Positions 47,482 to 59,147 are shown, counted from the first letter of the stretch. The stretch is 64,000 bases of DNA from Marinicella algicola (GCF_028401385.1 NZ_JAQOMR010000001.1:560501-624500), one strand, 5' to 3'. Program-made: numbers and translations. Notes: generated by a model from the letters alone, not told the origin.

Positions 47482-48130
47482 TCAGCCCGCGAGGATGGTC
47501 TGGCTATCGTCGAACCCGGCGTTGCCGGTAAAGACTGCCCGTCCGTCTTCCATGCGTACACTGCCTGTGGCAAGGCGGCGCAGCGCAGCGGGTACAACCG
47601 GTGCTCGACGGTCAGAATGCGTGCGGCAAGGCTCGCGGCCTCGTCTCCGGGCACAACCGGAACGACGGCCTGGCCGATGATCGGCCCTTCATCCATGCCT
47701 TCCGTAACAAAATGAACGGTGCAGCCCGCGACACGCATGCCGGCGTCGATGGCGCGCTGGTGAGTGTTGAGGCCGGGAAACAGCGGCAGCAGCAGGGATG
47801 AATATTGATGATACGGCCCTGATAGGCGCGAATGAAGTCGGCTGAAAGCAGCCGCATGAAACCGGCAAGGCATATGAAATCGGGCCGAACGTCTGCAAGC
47901 AGGTCGAGCATTGCCTGTTCATGGCCGGCCTTGCTGTCGTAATCCTTGCGCGGCAGCGCATAGGCGGGGATCGAAAGTGCGCGGGCCTTATCGAGGCCCA
48001 TCGCATCCGGCTTGTCGGCGATCACCGCCACGATTTCGGCGGGAAAATCATCCGCCTTGGCGGCTTCGGCGAGCCTGACCATGTTCGAGCCGCTTCCCGA
48101 GACGAAAACGGCGACGCGCTTCTTGGTCAT
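47482..48130 (-). CDS. purN: phosphoribosylglycinamide formyltransferase (two frameshifts)
   Basis: Transfers formyl from 10-formyl-THF to GAR in purine synthesis. N-terminus [19 protein letters not shown]; catalytic region LAGFMRLLS…NIHP, then [16 protein letters not shown]. Bases are missing at GGG 47795-47797 and near C 47589. Repair gives [19 protein letters not shown] and a stop at 47482-47484, 216 residues, the expected size. The ATG overlaps the purM stop as ATGA. Convergent with the metallo-hydrolase. Confidence 0.93.
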
Positions 48131-49200
48131 AGATTGATCATGCCCTTGTAGACCGTGCCGTCCATGCCGCGTTCGCGGGTGATGATCCGGCCGAGCGCAA
48201 ATGCGGTCTCGCCTTCGCGCGTCAAAACCTCAAGAACCGCATCAAGATCTTCGGCCTTGCACACGCCGATCATGCCGACACCGCAATTGAACGTACGCAT
48301 CATTTCAGCCGGCGCCACACCGCCTGCGCGCGCAAGCCAAGAAAAGACTGCCGGTACGGAAATCGCTTCAAGATCGATTTCGGCGGAAAGTGTCTTCGGC
48401 AGAACGCGCGGAATGTTTTCGGGAAAGCCGCCGCCGGTAATGTGGGCAAGGGCCTTGATCGCCCTGGTCTCGCGGATCGCGGCCAGAAGCGGTTTTACAT
48501 AAATGCGGGTCGGCTCCAGCAAGGCTTCGCCAAGCGACTTACCCGGGGCGAAGGGCGCTGCGGCCTGCCAGCCGAGGCCGTTCATTTCGGCAACGCGGCG
48601 CACCAGCGAAAACCCGTTGGAATGCACGCCGGAGGACGCAAGGCCGAAGATCACATCGCCGTCTTCAAGATTTGCCGCTGGCAGAAGTGCGCCGCGTTCG
48701 GCAGCGCCCACAGCGAAACCGGCGAGATCGTAATCACCTTTGGAATACATGCCCGGCATTTCGGCGGTTTCGCCGCCGATCAGCGCGCAGCCGGCCTGCC
48801 GGCAGCCCTCCGCAATTCCCTCGACGATGGTCGCGCCTTCATTCGGGTCCAGCGCGCCGGTCGCGAAGTAATCGAGGAAGAAAAGTGGCTCGGCGCCCTG
48901 CACGACCAGATCGTTGACGCACATGGCGACAAGGTCGATGCCGACGGTGTCGTGCTTGCCTGCCTCGATGGCGATCTTTAACTTGGTGCCCACACCGTCA
49001 TTGGCAGCAACCAGTACAGGGTCAGTAAAACCCGCCGCCTTCAGGTCGAACAGGCCACCGAAACCGCCGATTTCGCTGTCGGCGCCTGGACGGCGCGTCG
49101 ATTTGACGGCCGGCTTGATCATTTCGACCAGAAGGTTACCAGCATCGATATCAACGCCGGCATCGGAATAGGTCAGTCCGTTTTTGCGGTTCTCGCTCAT
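48127..49200 (-). CDS. purM: phosphoribosylformylglycinamidine cyclo-ligase
   Basis: AIR synthetase of purine synthesis, 357 residues. The start is ATG 49200 ([18 protein letters not shown]) with AGGA upstream; an open extension upstream is not protein-like. Conserved parts: [32 protein letters not shown] and [14 protein letters not shown]. Intact. First gene of the purMN pair. Confidence 0.96.
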   Translation of the reverse strand: MSENRKNGLTYSDAGVDIDAGNLLVEMIKPAVKSTRRPGADSEIGGFGGLFDLKAAGFTDPVLVAANDGVGTKLKIAIEAGKHDTVGIDLVAMCVNDLVVQGAEPLFFLDYFATGALDPNEGATIVEGIAEGCRQAGCALIGGETAEMPGMYSKGDYDLAGFAVGAAERGALLPAANLEDGDVIFGLASSGVHSNGFSLVRRVAEMNGLGWQAAAPFAPGKSLGEALLEPTRIYVKPLLAAIRETRAIKALAHITGGGFPENIPRVLPKTLSAEIDLEAISVPAVFSWLARAGGVAPAEMMRTFNCGVGMIGVCKAEDLDAVLEVLTREGETAFALGRIITRERGMDGTVYKGMINL

Positions 49201-49520
49201 GGGGAAATCCTCATGCAAATTCGAAAGGTGGGCATTGCACGGGTTTCGGTTCGATGCAAGCGGAGAGGCGGGAAGCCGGTGCCGATATCGACAAAAGCCC
49301 TGTCTTCGGGCCATGGAGCAGGGTGGAAAGTCGGTTTTTGCCGGTGGATATCGGGGAGGCCCGTCGGGACCCTCATCGTTGAGACTTGACGCTGAAGGCG
49401 CAATGTCCAACAAACGGAGCGTGGCGGATGTCCCTGCTGGCGGCGTTTGGCCCGTGCTTTTCAACAATGCTGGCAATCGCTTCATCGTTCCGGAGCGGGT
49501 CGGCAACGGGAGTGTGGTAG
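49201..49520. other. divergent gap between purM and perM
   Basis: About 320 bases that must hold the promoters of purM (left) and the perM gene (right). No clear consensus or purine-repressor site is seen. A 30-codon open frame at 49428-49520 ([20 protein letters not shown]…) ends in TAG directly touching the perM ATG; it might be a leader peptide but has no clear ribosome site. Confidence 0.4.
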
Positions 49521-50648
49521 ATGACAGGACGCATCAGCGGCGCGGGCCTTCGCAGACAGGTGATATTCTGGCTCCTGTTCGCGGCCTTTGTGGCGCTCTT
49601 CCTCTATGTGTTCCGCAGCATTCTGCTGCCCTTCGTGGCGGGCATGGCGTTGGCCTATTTCCTTGATCCGGTTGCCGACCGGCTGGAGAAACTCGGCATG
49701 AACCGCTTGTGGGCGACGACGGCAATCATGCTGTTTTTCCTGCTCGCCGTCATTGTGGTTCTTCTGCTGTTCATTCCGCTGATCGTATCGCAGGCGTCCG
49801 ATGTGGTTCAGCAATTCCCGAAATATGTTGCGCAGCTGGAGCACCTCGTCCAGACGACGCAGCTGAGCAAACTTGTGGACTGGGGGAACAACCAGCTCAC
49901 GGATTTGAGCGAGAATGTTGGCAAGATGCTGTCCGGCGGTGCCTCCATTGCCAGCACGCTCTTCGGCAGCATCTGGAGCTCGTCGATGGCGGTCGTCAAC
50001 GTCGTCTCCTTTGTGGTTCTGGCGCCGGTGATTGCATTTTACCTACTGCTTGACTGGGACCGGATGATTGCCAAGGTCGACCAATGGATCCCGCGCGGAC
50101 AGGTCGACGACGTGCGCTACCTGGCGCGCGAGATCAACAGCGTCATTTCCGGTTTTGTGCGCGGACAGGGGTCGCTCTGCCTGATCCTCGGCATCTATTA
50201 TGCCGCAGCGCTCAGCCTCGCAGGGCTCAATTTCGGCGCCCTGATCGGGCTTTTCGCAGGATTCGTCAGCTTTATTCCCTATCTCGGATCGACCTCGGGT
50301 CTCGTCTTGTCGATGGGCGTCGCATTGTTTCAGTTCTGGCCGGACTTCTGGATGATCGCGCTGATCTTCGGCATTTACCTGTTGGGGCAGTTTCTTGAGG
50401 GCAATATCCTGCAGCCCAAGCTCGTCGGTGGCAGCGTACGTCTTCATCCCGTCTGGCTGATGTTCGCGCTGTTTGCATTCAGTGTGCTGTTCGGCTTTGT
50501 CGGTCTGCTTGTGGCGGTGCCGGTAGCAGCGGCGGTGGGTGTTCTAGTGCGCTTTGCAATCGACCGCTATCTGACGAGCGATCTCTATTGGGACGGTATC
50601 GAGCATCACACCGAAGAGACGACATCGGTGCAGAAAGAAGAGAGCTGA
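49521..50648 (+). CDS. perM: AI-2E family (PerM-like) transporter
   Basis: A 375-residue inner-membrane protein with eight hydrophobic segments: two N-terminal ([18 protein letters not shown]), one pair near 70-90, and a C-terminal block with [20 protein letters not shown]. The same family as the gene at 4798 but clearly diverged. It precedes hdaA by 11 bases, as in many rhizobia. Substrate unknown. Intact. Confidence 0.88.
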   Translation: MTGRISGAGLRRQVIFWLLFAAFVALFLYVFRSILLPFVAGMALAYFLDPVADRLEKLGMNRLWATTAIMLFFLLAVIVVLLLFIPLIVSQASDVVQQFPKYVAQLEHLVQTTQLSKLVDWGNNQLTDLSENVGKMLSGGASIASTLFGSIWSSSMAVVNVVSFVVLAPVIAFYLLLDWDRMIAKVDQWIPRGQVDDVRYLAREINSVISGFVRGQGSLCLILGIYYAAALSLAGLNFGALIGLFAGFVSFIPYLGSTSGLVLSMGVALFQFWPDFWMIALIFGIYLLGQFLEGNILQPKLVGGSVRLHPVWLMFALFAFSVLFGFVGLLVAVPVAAAVGVLVRFAIDRYLTSDLYWDGIEHHTEETTSVQKEES

Positions 50649-50659
50649 GCCTGGAAGCC

Positions 50660-51346
50660 GTGACGAAAAAGCCCGACATCCTGCAACTACCGCTCGCCCT
50701 GAGCCACGATTCGGCGGCCGGCCGCGAGCATTTGCTGGTCTCCGCCTCGATTGCACCGGCGGTTGATCTCGTTGACTGCTGGCCTCACTGGCGCGCGCCG
50801 GTCGTGATCTTGAGCGGTCCGCCGGGTTCCGGCAAGAGCCATCTTGCCACCATATGGAAGGGTGTGAGCACGGCGCGTGACGTGACCGACAGTTTGCGCA
50901 TGGGGCGTTCTGTGCCCTACAGGCAGGGCGCCTTTCTGTTCGAGGACGCGGATCGCGCGGAGTTTGACGAGACCGGGCTCTTCCACCTCATCAACACCGT
51001 CCGTCAGTATGGCGGAAGTCTGCTGATCACGGCGCGTTCGGCGCCGGGCCTCTGGAATGTCGCGCTTGCCGATCTTCGTTCACGGCTTCAGGCGGCAACG
51101 CTGGTCGAAATCGGAGCGCCGGATGATGAACTGCTTCGCCAGATCATCTTCAAACTATTTTCCGACCGTCAACTGGAAGTTGATCAGCGGGTGGTCGCGT
51201 ATCTTGTGTCGCGTATGGAACGCTCTCTCGATGCCGCTTGCCAGATCGTCGACCAGATCGACCGGTTTGCGCTGGCACGCGGGCGCCGGATCACGCGTGC
51301 GCTGGCCGCTGAAGTGCTCTCTGAACGCGAAAATGCCCAGCGGTAG
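50660..51346 (+). CDS. hdaA: DnaA regulatory inactivator HdaA
   Basis: A small AAA+ protein related to DnaA domain III, 228 residues. The sliding-clamp motif QLPLAL is at about residues 9-14, and Walker A is GPPGSGKSHLA. In Caulobacter, HdaA with the β clamp turns DnaA-ATP to DnaA-ADP after replication starts. The start is GTG 50660 (VTKKPDILQLPL), which gives the normal N-terminus; only a weak GGAAG precedes it. Follows perM by 11 bases. Intact. Confidence 0.9.
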   Translation: MTKKPDILQLPLALSHDSAAGREHLLVSASIAPAVDLVDCWPHWRAPVVILSGPPGSGKSHLATIWKGVSTARDVTDSLRMGRSVPYRQGAFLFEDADRAEFDETGLFHLINTVRQYGGSLLITARSAPGLWNVALADLRSRLQAATLVEIGAPDDELLRQIIFKLFSDRQLEVDQRVVAYLVSRMERSLDAACQIVDQIDRFALARGRRITRALAAEVLSERENAQR

Positions 51347-51527
51347 CTTTAGCATTCAAACGCAAGCGAAATTCACATTGTCCTGCTTGCAAGCGCTGAT
51401 AAACTGGGTGATTCTGGTGTCGTGTCACAGTTTCGTTGCCAAAGTCGGATAGTTCGGCAGGTGGTGACGCCATCGTTGCGGTGATGCGTGACCGTGTCTT
51501 AGCCAATGAGAGGGAAAAGCTGAAACC

Positions 51528-53714
51528 ATGGAAAATATTTTGTCGCGTGTGGATGGTGTGAACGATCTCAACGGAGCCGAAGACCTGATCCGGAGCCCCG
51601 AGCGCTTCATCAACCGCGAGTTTTCCTGGCTGCAGTTCAACCGGCGTGTTCTTGAGGAAACGCTGAACCCGGCCCACCCGCTTCTGGAGCGTGTGCGCTT
51701 CCTGTCGATTTCGGCGGCCAATCTCGACGAATTCTTCATGGTCCGGGTCGCCGGTCTGGAAGGCCAGGTGCGCCAGGGCGTGACCATGCTGTCGGCAGAC
51801 GGCAAGACACCGGCCGAGCAGCTTTCCGATATCCTGCGCGAAATAGACAATCTGCAGATGGAACAGCAGGCCGCGCTTGCTGTGCTGCAGCAGTATATGG
51901 CCAATGAAGGCGTCGTGATTATTCGCCCCTCCGTGCTGTCGGATGAGGATCGCGCCTGGCTCACCAATGAATTCGAGCGCGGCATATTCCCGGTTCTGAC
52001 CCCGCTTTCCATTGATCCGGCCCATCCGTTCCCCTTCATTCCCAATCTCGGTTTCACCATGGGGCTGCAGCTTGTCAGCCGCCATGGCCGTGATCCGATG
52101 AATGCGCTTTGCGCCTGCCGCCCTCTATGAACCGCTTCGTGCGCATGCCCGATCTGGACGGCACGATCCGCTACATCACCATGGAAGACGTGATCGGCCT
52201 GTTCATCCACCGGCTTTATCCGGGGTACGAGGTGCAGGGGCTTGGTACATTTCGCGTTATCCGCGACAGCGATATCGAGCTTGAGGAAGAGGCCGAGGAT
52301 CTGGTGCGCTACTTCGAAACGGCGCTGAAGCAGCGGCGTCGCGGATCGGTGATCCGGATCGAAACCGACAGCGAGATGCCGGCATCTCTACGCCATTTCG
52401 TGATCCATGAACTCAGCGTTCCCGAAGACCGCGTTGCCGTTCTGCCGGGGCTTCTGGCGCTCAATACGCTGTCTGAAATCACCAAGGCGCCGCGCCCCGA
52501 CCTTCTGTTCAAATCGTTCAATCCGCGTTTTCCCGAGCGCGTACGCGAACATGTTGGCGACAGTTTTGCAGCGATCCGCGAAAAGGACTTCGTGGTCCAT
52601 CATCCTTACGAGATCCTTCGATGTTGTGGTCCAGTTCCTGATCCAGGCCGCGCGTGATCCGAATGTTCTGGCGATCAAGCAGACGCTTTACCGCACCTCC
52701 AATGATAGCCCGATCGTACGCGCGCTGATCGATGCGGCCGAAGCCGGCAAGTCGGTAACGGCGCTGGTGGAGCTGAAGGCGCGGTTTGACGAGGAGGCCA
52801 ATATCCGCTGGGCGCGCGATCTGGAACGCGCCGGCGTCCAGGTGGTCTTCGGTTTTATTGAGTTGAAGACCCACGCGAAACTGTCGCTGGTGGTTCGCCG
52901 CGAAGACAATAATCTGAGAACCTACTGCCATATGGGGACCGGCAATTACCATCCGATCACGGCCAAGATCTATACCGATCTCTCCTATTTCACCTGCGAT
53001 CCGAAGATTGCCCATGATGTTGCGGAAGTGTTCAACTTCATCACCGGCTATGGTGAACTTGAACAGAACATGCGGCTCGCAGTCTCGCCGCGCACCATGC
53101 GCCCGCGTATCCTCGAACATATCGAGGAAGAGATCGAGCACGTTCGCAACGGTTTGCCGGGCGCGATCTGGATGAAGATGAACTCGCTGGTTGATCCCAA
53201 GATCATTGATGCGCTCTACCGGGCCAGCGGCGAGGGTGTGAAGATCGATCTCGTGGTGCGCGGCATCTGCTGCCTGCGTCCCCAGGTGCCGGGACTCTCG
53301 GAAAATATCCGGGTCAAATCGATCGTCGGCCGCTTCCTGGAGCACTCTCGGATCTTCTGCTTCGGCAATGGCCACGGTCTGCCGTCGGAGAATGCACATG
53401 TCTATGTCGGCTCGGCCGATCTGATGCCGCGCAATCTCGACCGGCGCGTTGAAACCATCGTGCCGCTGACCAATCCGACTGTGCATGAGCAGGTGCTTTC
53501 ACAGATCATGCTGGGCAATATCATTGACAACCAGCAGAGCTACGAGATACTGCCCGACGGAACCTCACGTCGGGTGGAGCCGCGCGAGGGCGAGGAACCG
53601 TTCAACGCGCAGGAGTACTTCATGACCAATCCGAGCCTTTCGGGCCGCGGTGAAGCTTTGAAATCGAGTGCGCCAAAGCTCATCGCCGGGCTTTTGTCTG
53701 GCCACAATAAATAA
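51528..53714 (+). CDS. ppk: polyphosphate kinase 1 (two frameshifts)
   Basis: Makes polyphosphate from ATP. 728 residues after repair. N-terminal domain [18 protein letters not shown]; the autophosphorylated His is in [21 protein letters not shown] and the second His in LEHSRIFCF are present. One T is missing at 52108-52110 (restoring [13 protein letters not shown]). One base is extra at 52609-52615, where CGAGATC stands for CGAATC (restoring [14 protein letters not shown]). ppx follows 11 bases downstream. Confidence 0.95.
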
Positions 53715-53725
53715 GCCGGTATTTT

Positions 53726-55247
53726 ATGGTCGAGTCAGAAGCACAGGGGCGCCTTCCAGGCATAAACCCTGTCTCCGTGGTCGATATCGGGTCAAACTCG
53801 GTTCGTATCGTTATCTATGAGGGCTTGTCGCGTGCGCCGACGGTCCTCTTCAACGAAAAGGTCCTGTGCGGCCTCGGACGCGGCATCGCCGCTACCGGCA
53901 AGATGAACGAGGAAGGCGTTGAGCGTGCCTTGAGAGCGCTCAAACGTTTCAAGGCGCTCGCCGAACAGGCCCGTTCGGGCACCATGCATGTGCTGGCCAC
54001 CGCTGCTGCGCGCGAGGCCGAAAACGGACCAGCCTTCATCGCATCGGCCGAAGAAATCCTCGGCATGGAGATCCGGGTTCTCACCGGCCGGGAAGAGGCG
54101 CTTTATTCCGCATACGGCATTATCAGCGGCTTTTACGAGCCCGACGGCATTGCCGGTGACCTTGGCGGCGGTTCGCTGGAGCTCATCGACATCAAGGACA
54201 AGACCTATGGTGACGGCATCACCCTGCCGCTCGGCGGTATTCGTCTTTCCGAGCTGTCGGAAGGCTCGCTGACCAAGGCGCGTAACTTCGCGAAAAACAG
54301 GTCAAGAAGGTCGGCTTTCTGGAAAAGGGACGCGGCCGGACCTTTTATGCGGTCGGCGGCACATGGCGTAACATCGCCCGTCTGCACATGGAAATGACAG
54401 ATTATCCGTTGACCATGATGCAGGGCTATGAGCTCGGCTATGAGGAGATGATGAATTTCCTCGACCGGATCGGCGAGGACGAGGATCAGAAGGACGAGGC
54501 CTGGCAGGCGGTTTCGAAAAACCGTCGTATGTTGCTGCCTTTCGGTGCTGTTGCCATGCGCGAGGTGCTGAGCGTCATGGAGCCGAAATCGATCTGTTTT
54601 TCCGCGCAAGGTGTGCGTGAGGGTCTGCTTTATTCGCTGCTGAGCAGCGAGGATCAGCAGCAGGATCCGCTTCTGGTGGCATCACGGCAGCTTGCGCTTT
54701 GCGCGCACGCTCGCCCAAGCATGCCAACGAGATTGCCGCATGGACGGGGCTGATGCTGCGGCGCTTCGGTATTGAGGAAACACCGGAAGAGGCGCGTTAC
54801 CGTCAGGCAGCCTGTCTGCTTGCCGATATCAGCTGGCGCGCGCACCCCGATTTCCGCGGGCCGCAATCTTTGAACGTGATCGCACATTCCTCGGTCACCG
54901 GCATTACCCATCCCGGACGCGCCTTCGTCGCGCTTGCGAATTATTACCGCTTTGAAGGCTTGCGTGACGACGATCATACCAATGGTCTCGGCACCATCGC
55001 CACGCCGGAACTGCTCGACAGGGCAAAATTGCTCGGCGGGCTGCTGCGTGTCGCCTATCTGTTCTCCGCCTCGATGCCGGGGATCGTCGGCGCGCTGGAT
55101 TTCCTGCCGGGCAAGAAGGACAGCGATGTGGATCTCGAACTGGTGGTGCCGGCGCAATATGCTGATTTCATCGGAGAACGCGTCGAAGGCCGCCTGCAGC
55201 AACTTTCCAAACTGACTGGTAAGAATTTGGCGATTGCGACGGTTTAA
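53726..55247 (+). CDS. ppx: exopolyphosphatase Ppx/GppA (two frameshifts)
   Basis: Releases phosphate from polyphosphate ends or acts on pppGpp. The actin-like ATPase fold shows VVDIGSNSVRIVIYEG and GIAGDLGGGSLELI, with an HD-like C-terminal part (VIAHSSVTGITHPGRAF). Bases are missing at A run 54293-54297 (restoring AKKQVKKVGFLEKG) and T run 54698-54700 (restoring LRARSPKHANEIAAW). 507 residues after repair. Paired with ppk, so synthesis and breakdown of polyphosphate are encoded together. Confidence 0.94.
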
Positions 55248-55280
55248 GACCGCAACGCGAGGCTTTTCGCGAAACGGGCC

Positions 55281-56090
55281 TTATTCCGGCGCGGTTGTGG
55301 TTTTCGTCTGTTTCAGCGATGCCACCTCCTGCCTGAGTGCCTTCAGCTCCGACAAGATTATTTGCATCTCCGGCTCTCGCGCCTGGCGGTTTTCCTCGAG
55401 CAGTTCCTGCTCGTGTTCCTTCTGCATGGCCGAGACGATGATACCGATGAACAGGTTCAGCACTGTAAAGGCTGTTGAGAGGATGAAGGGTACGAAGAAC
55501 AGCCAGGCATTGGGATAGACCTCCATCACCGGGCGGACGATGCCCATTGACCAGCTTTCCAGTGTCATAATCTGGAACAGCGAATAAATCGTGGCACCGA
55601 GCGAGCCGAACCATTCCGGAAAGGCTTCGCCGTAGAGTTTTGTGGCGATCACGGCGAAGATATAGAACACCAGCGCCATCAGCACGATGATCGATCCCAT
55701 GCCGGGAAGGGCGGCAACGAGGCCGCCGATCACGCGCTTCAGCGACGGGATCATGGAAAGCAGCCTCAGGGCGCGCAGAATGCGCAGCGCGCGGAGCACC
55801 TGCAGCGGGCCGCTAGCAGGAATCACGCTGATCGCGACGATCGAAAAATCGAACAGGCTCCAGGGATCACGGAAGAAGCGCAGCCGGTTTGCATAAAGAC
55901 GCAGCGCGATTTCGATGACGAAGATAATGAGAACTGTGCGGTCGAAAAAGCGCAGGACAGGCCCTGCAAAGCTCTGCATCACAGTCTCGGATGTTTCGAA
56001 CCCCAACGTGATCGCGTTGATGATGATGACCGTCAGAATAAAGGCCTCCCAGTTACGGGACGTCGTCAAAGCCAGCACCTTGTCACGCAT
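55281..56090 (-). CDS. bacterial voltage-gated sodium channel (NavBac/NaChBac type)
   Basis: A six-helix ion channel subunit of 269 residues, active as a tetramer. The S4 voltage sensor has Arg every third residue (VLRALRILRALRLLSM). The pore filter reads TLESW, the sodium-selective filter of NaChBac, in FQIMTLESWSMGIV. S6 is LSTAFTVLNLFIGIIVSAMQ, and a C-terminal coiled coil (LLEENRQAREPEMQIILSE) follows. The start is taken at Met 56090 (MRDKVLALTTSRNW). Known members are common in marine and alkaliphilic bacteria. Intact. Convergent with ppx, 33 bases apart. Confidence 0.9.
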   Translation of the reverse strand: MRDKVLALTTSRNWEAFILTVIIINAITLGFETSETVMQSFAGPVLRFFDRTVLIIFVIEIALRLYANRLRFFRDPWSLFDFSIVAISVIPASGPLQVLRALRILRALRLLSMIPSLKRVIGGLVAALPGMGSIIVLMALVFYIFAVIATKLYGEAFPEWFGSLGATIYSLFQIMTLESWSMGIVRPVMEVYPNAWLFFVPFILSTAFTVLNLFIGIIVSAMQKEHEQELLEENRQAREPEMQIILSELKALRQEVASLKQTKTTTAPE

Positions 56091-56282
56091 ATTGTCTCGA
56101 TCTCCGTTTGTCTCCGGCAACCGAGATGGGGAAAGGCCGGCAACATGGCAAGACTTGCCGGGCTTTTGCGCTTGCAGGCCTGGGCCAACTGTCATCACGA
56201 ATGTGTGAACGCGTTTGCAGAGCCCTCACATGGACCTTTCGGACGTTCTCCCGCATTCTGCCGTCATCCTCAAAAACGGGGA

Positions 56283-57097
56283 ATGGCAATGCTTCGTCAA
56301 CTTGCGATGCTCGTTCCTGCAGTTCTGGTGCTCGCAGCAGCGAATGCGGCTGCGCAATCGCGCCCGCCGGTCAGCCAGTGCCAGGCGATAGCCGCGCGGC
56401 TGCCCGACGTGAAGTTTGCCAGCTTTGTTCCCATTGCCTACGAAGCGCCGGAGGTGACGATCACCTTCATCGGCCATTCGACCTATCTGATCGAGACGCC
56501 GGGCGGGGTCAGGATCGCCACTGACTATTCCGGCTTTTTGCTTCCCGGCGGTCCGCCGGATGTCGCGACCATGAACAAGGCGCATGAGAGCCACTTCACC
56601 CTGTCGCCCGATCCGGAGATCGGCCTGATCCTGCACGGCTGGGGTGATAGCCCGGGCGAGGCTGCCGACCACGACCTTGTCATCGGCGATACCTATATTC
56701 GCAACGTCACAACCGATATCCGTGCCTGGGGCAGTTTTGAGGAAGACGGCAATTCGATTTTCATCTTTGAGGTGGCGGGCCTGTGCATCGGGCACCTTGG
56801 CCATTTGCATCATGAACTGACCGACAGCCATATCATGGAGATCGGTCGGCTTGATGTGGTCATGGTGCCCGTGGACGGGGCCTCACTCTGGGGGCGGAAA
56901 GCATGCGCAACGTGATCGAGCGGCTGTATTCCTCGATCGTGCTGCCGATGCACCGTACCGGCCCGCGCGTCCGCAGCTTTGCCGATATGATGGGCGAAGG
57001 CTTCGAGGTCGTTTATTCAGACAGCCGTTCGCTGACGCTCTCGCTTCGAACGCTGTCAAGCCCGCCGAAGATCGTGCTGCTGGACGGCGTCTGGTAG
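56283..57097 (+). CDS. exported MBL-fold metallo-hydrolase, UlaG-like (frameshifted)
   Basis: A signal peptide ([20 protein letters not shown], cleavage near AAA-QS) precedes a beta-lactamase-like domain of the COG2220 group ([25 protein letters not shown]). 271 residues after repair. One C is missing at 56881-56882; repair reads [19 protein letters not shown]. Probably periplasmic; substrate unknown. Divergent from the channel gene. Stands alone before yebC. Confidence 0.85.
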
Positions 57098-57147
57098 GTT
57101 TGGCCGGTTTTCGCCACGACACTTCCGGCCGCTTCATGCTCTTGGGC

Positions 57148-57176
57148 TTGAACCGGAAGCCTCTCGCCCTTATAAG
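57148..57176 (+). promoter_or_regulatory. candidate sigma-70 promoter of yebC
   Basis: TTGAAC at 57148-57153 and TATAAG at 57171-57176 are separated by exactly 17 bases, 44 bases upstream of the yebC ATG. This is the best consensus promoter seen in the window. Confidence 0.7.
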
Positions 57177-57219
57177 GCGCCCATTCTATCCATTGAACGA
57201 TAAAGACAGGGCGGAGCTC

Positions 57220-57966
57220 ATGGCGGGCCATTCACAGTTCAAAAATATCATGCACCGCAAGGGCAAGCAGGACTCGGTGCGGTCGAAAATGTTTTCGAAG
57301 CTTGCGCGTGAAATTACCGTCGCCGCGAAAATGGGCGCGCCCGATCCGGACATGAACCCGCGCCTGCGTCTGGCGATCCAGAACGCCAAATCACAATCGA
57401 TGCCGAAGGACAACATCGAGCGCGCCGTCAAGAAGGCGTCAGGCGGCGATGCTGAGAACTATGATGAGGTCCGCTATGAGGGCTATGGCCCCGGCGGTGT
57501 TGCTGTGATCGTCGAGGCGCTGACCGATAATCGCAACCGGACAGCGTCGAGCGTGCGTTCGATCTTTTCGAAGGCTGGCGGCGCAATGGGCGAAACCGGC
57601 TCGGTCGCATTCTCCTTCGATCGTGTCGGTGAAATCGTCTACAAGCCTGAAGCCGGCGATGCGGACGCCATCATGGAAGCTGCCATCGAGGCTGGCGCAG
57701 AGGATGTTGTTTTCGACGAAGACGGCCATACAATCTACTGTGGCTTCGAGGATATCAACGAGGTATCTTCCGCGCTGGAAACGGCGCTCGGCGAAGCCGA
57801 AAGCGTCAAGGCGATCTGGAAGCCGCAAAACACCATCCCCGTTGACGAAGACCGCGCAACCTCACTGATGCGTCTCATCGACAATCTGGAAGACGATGAT
57901 GACGTCCAGAACGTCTATTCGAACTTCGAGGTCGATGACGAGGTTATGGCCAAGCTGTCTGCCTGA
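57220..57966 (+). CDS. yebC: YebC/PmpR family transcriptional regulator
   Basis: A 248-residue YebC protein. The start [18 protein letters not shown] is the highly conserved N-terminus, so ATG 57220 is right, and the open frame upstream is not part of the gene. [17 protein letters not shown] and the acidic C-terminal lobe are typical. Family members bind DNA (PmpR), and some relatives act on ribosomes stalled at prolines. In many bacteria it is near ruvC; ruvC is not seen in the short gap here. Intact. Confidence 0.95.
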   Translation: MAGHSQFKNIMHRKGKQDSVRSKMFSKLAREITVAAKMGAPDPDMNPRLRLAIQNAKSQSMPKDNIERAVKKASGGDAENYDEVRYEGYGPGGVAVIVEALTDNRNRTASSVRSIFSKAGGAMGETGSVAFSFDRVGEIVYKPEAGDADAIMEAAIEAGAEDVVFDEDGHTIYCGFEDINEVSSALETALGEAESVKAIWKPQNTIPVDEDRATSLMRLIDNLEDDDDVQNVYSNFEVDDEVMAKLSA

Positions 57967-57991
57967 TCTTTCGCGACAACCAATCTGATCA

Positions 57992-58023
57992 AAAAGCCGC
58001 CGGCGAAAATGCCGGCGGCTTTT
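57992..58023. terminator. bidirectional terminator between yebC and LLM gene
   Basis: AAAAGCCGCCGGC at 57992-58004 pairs perfectly with GCCGGCGGCTTTT at 58011-58023 around GAAAAT: 13 pairs. T-rich on both strands, it serves yebC and the convergent luciferase-like gene. Confidence 0.9.
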
Positions 58024-58027
58024 GGTA

Positions 58028-59032
58028 TCACGCGGCGGCCTTTGCGAGGCTGTTGCGCAGCTCCCCGAACATCGCCACCGATTTCAGTCGTGCCTCCACC
58101 GAGTGCACCGGCACGGAGATGATCACTTCGTCGGCCCTGGTGTCGGCGATGAAGCCTTCCATCTTGGCGCGCGCCTTTTCCGGACCGCCGACAACGGCGA
58201 ACTGGAAAGTGTGTTCGACCGAGAATTTCTCCATTTCGCTCCAGAGGCCGTCCATGCTTTTCACCGGTCGCGGGGTCTTGCCGCGGGCATTGCGGCGAAG
58301 CGCCACGAAGCTCTGCAGCGCGGAGGTGAAATGGTACTCGGCCTCGTCATCCGTCTCGGCCATCGCCCCCATGACACCGACGATGACATGGGGCTTGTCG
58401 AGCTGGGCGGAGGGCTTGAACTGGGACCGGTAAATATCGAGCGCTTCGAACAGCATGTCCGGCGCGAAATGCGAGGCGAAGGCGTAAGGCAGGCCAAGGG
58501 CTGCAGCCAGATGTGCGCTGTATGTAGAGGAGCCAAGAACATAGAGCGGAACCTTTGCACCGGCGCCGGGGTTTGCGATCAGCCTTTGGCCCTCTTCCGG
58601 GTCGTCCATCAGCGTCTGCAATTCAACGATGTCATTGGGGAATGTCTGGGCCCCGGCCTCCAGATTGCGACGCAGCGCCCTGGCGGTGTTCATGTCGGTA
58701 CCGGGTGCCCGGCCGAGCCCGAGATCAATGCGACCGGGATAAAGCGCCTCCAGCGTGCCGAACTGTTCGGCAATCACCAGTGGCGAATGGTTCGGCAGCA
58801 TGATGCCGCCTGAGCCGACCCGGATCGTTTCCGTCGCGCGCGCCGCCTCTGAGATGACCAGTGAGGTTGCCGCGCTGGCAATGCCGGTCATGCCGTGGTG
58901 CTCGGCCAGCCAGAAGCGGGTGAAGCCCGATGCTTCAGCCTGTTTCGCCATCTGGCGGGTGGCGTCCAGTGCCTCTGAAACCGTGCCGCCTTCAACAACG
59001 GGACAGAGGTCGAGAATCGAAAATGCAGTCAT
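58028..59032 (-). CDS. LLM-class flavin-dependent oxidoreductase
   Basis: A luciferase-like monooxygenase fold of 334 residues that uses reduced flavin. [19 protein letters not shown] and [16 protein letters not shown] are typical signatures. Substrate unknown. The start is ATG 59032 ([16 protein letters not shown]) with AGGA 7 bases upstream; a longer start at 59068 is weaker. Intact, stands alone between two terminators. Confidence 0.9.
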   Translation of the reverse strand: MTAFSILDLCPVVEGGTVSEALDATRQMAKQAEASGFTRFWLAEHHGMTGIASAATSLVISEAARATETIRVGSGGIMLPNHSPLVIAEQFGTLEALYPGRIDLGLGRAPGTDMNTARALRRNLEAGAQTFPNDIVELQTLMDDPEEGQRLIANPGAGAKVPLYVLGSSTYSAHLAAALGLPYAFASHFAPDMLFEALDIYRSQFKPSAQLDKPHVIVGVMGAMAETDDEAEYHFTSALQSFVALRRNARGKTPRPVKSMDGLWSEMEKFSVEHTFQFAVVGGPEKARAKMEGFIADTRADEVIISVPVHSVEARLKSVAMFGELRNSLAKAAA

Positions 59033-59113
59033 CGGAAAATCCTGTTCCGGAGAGTGGGGTTGAACCACACTTAGGAATTAATCATCTGATTTGCAAAGAA
59101 TGGCTGCCGATGC

Positions 59114-59147
59114 AAAAAAGGCCCGCCGTACGGATCGGCGGGCCTTT
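59114..59147 (-). terminator. terminator of gap
   Basis: On the - strand a 12-bp perfect stem AAAGGCCCGCCG/CGGCGGGCCTTT with 7-base loop is followed by six Ts, 78 bases downstream of the gap stop. Confidence 0.85.

Noticed and set aside
56851..57219. An N-terminal extension of yebC by 123 codons
   Set aside because: The YebC N-terminus MAGHSQFK is nearly invariant, and the extension overlaps the hydrolase gene.
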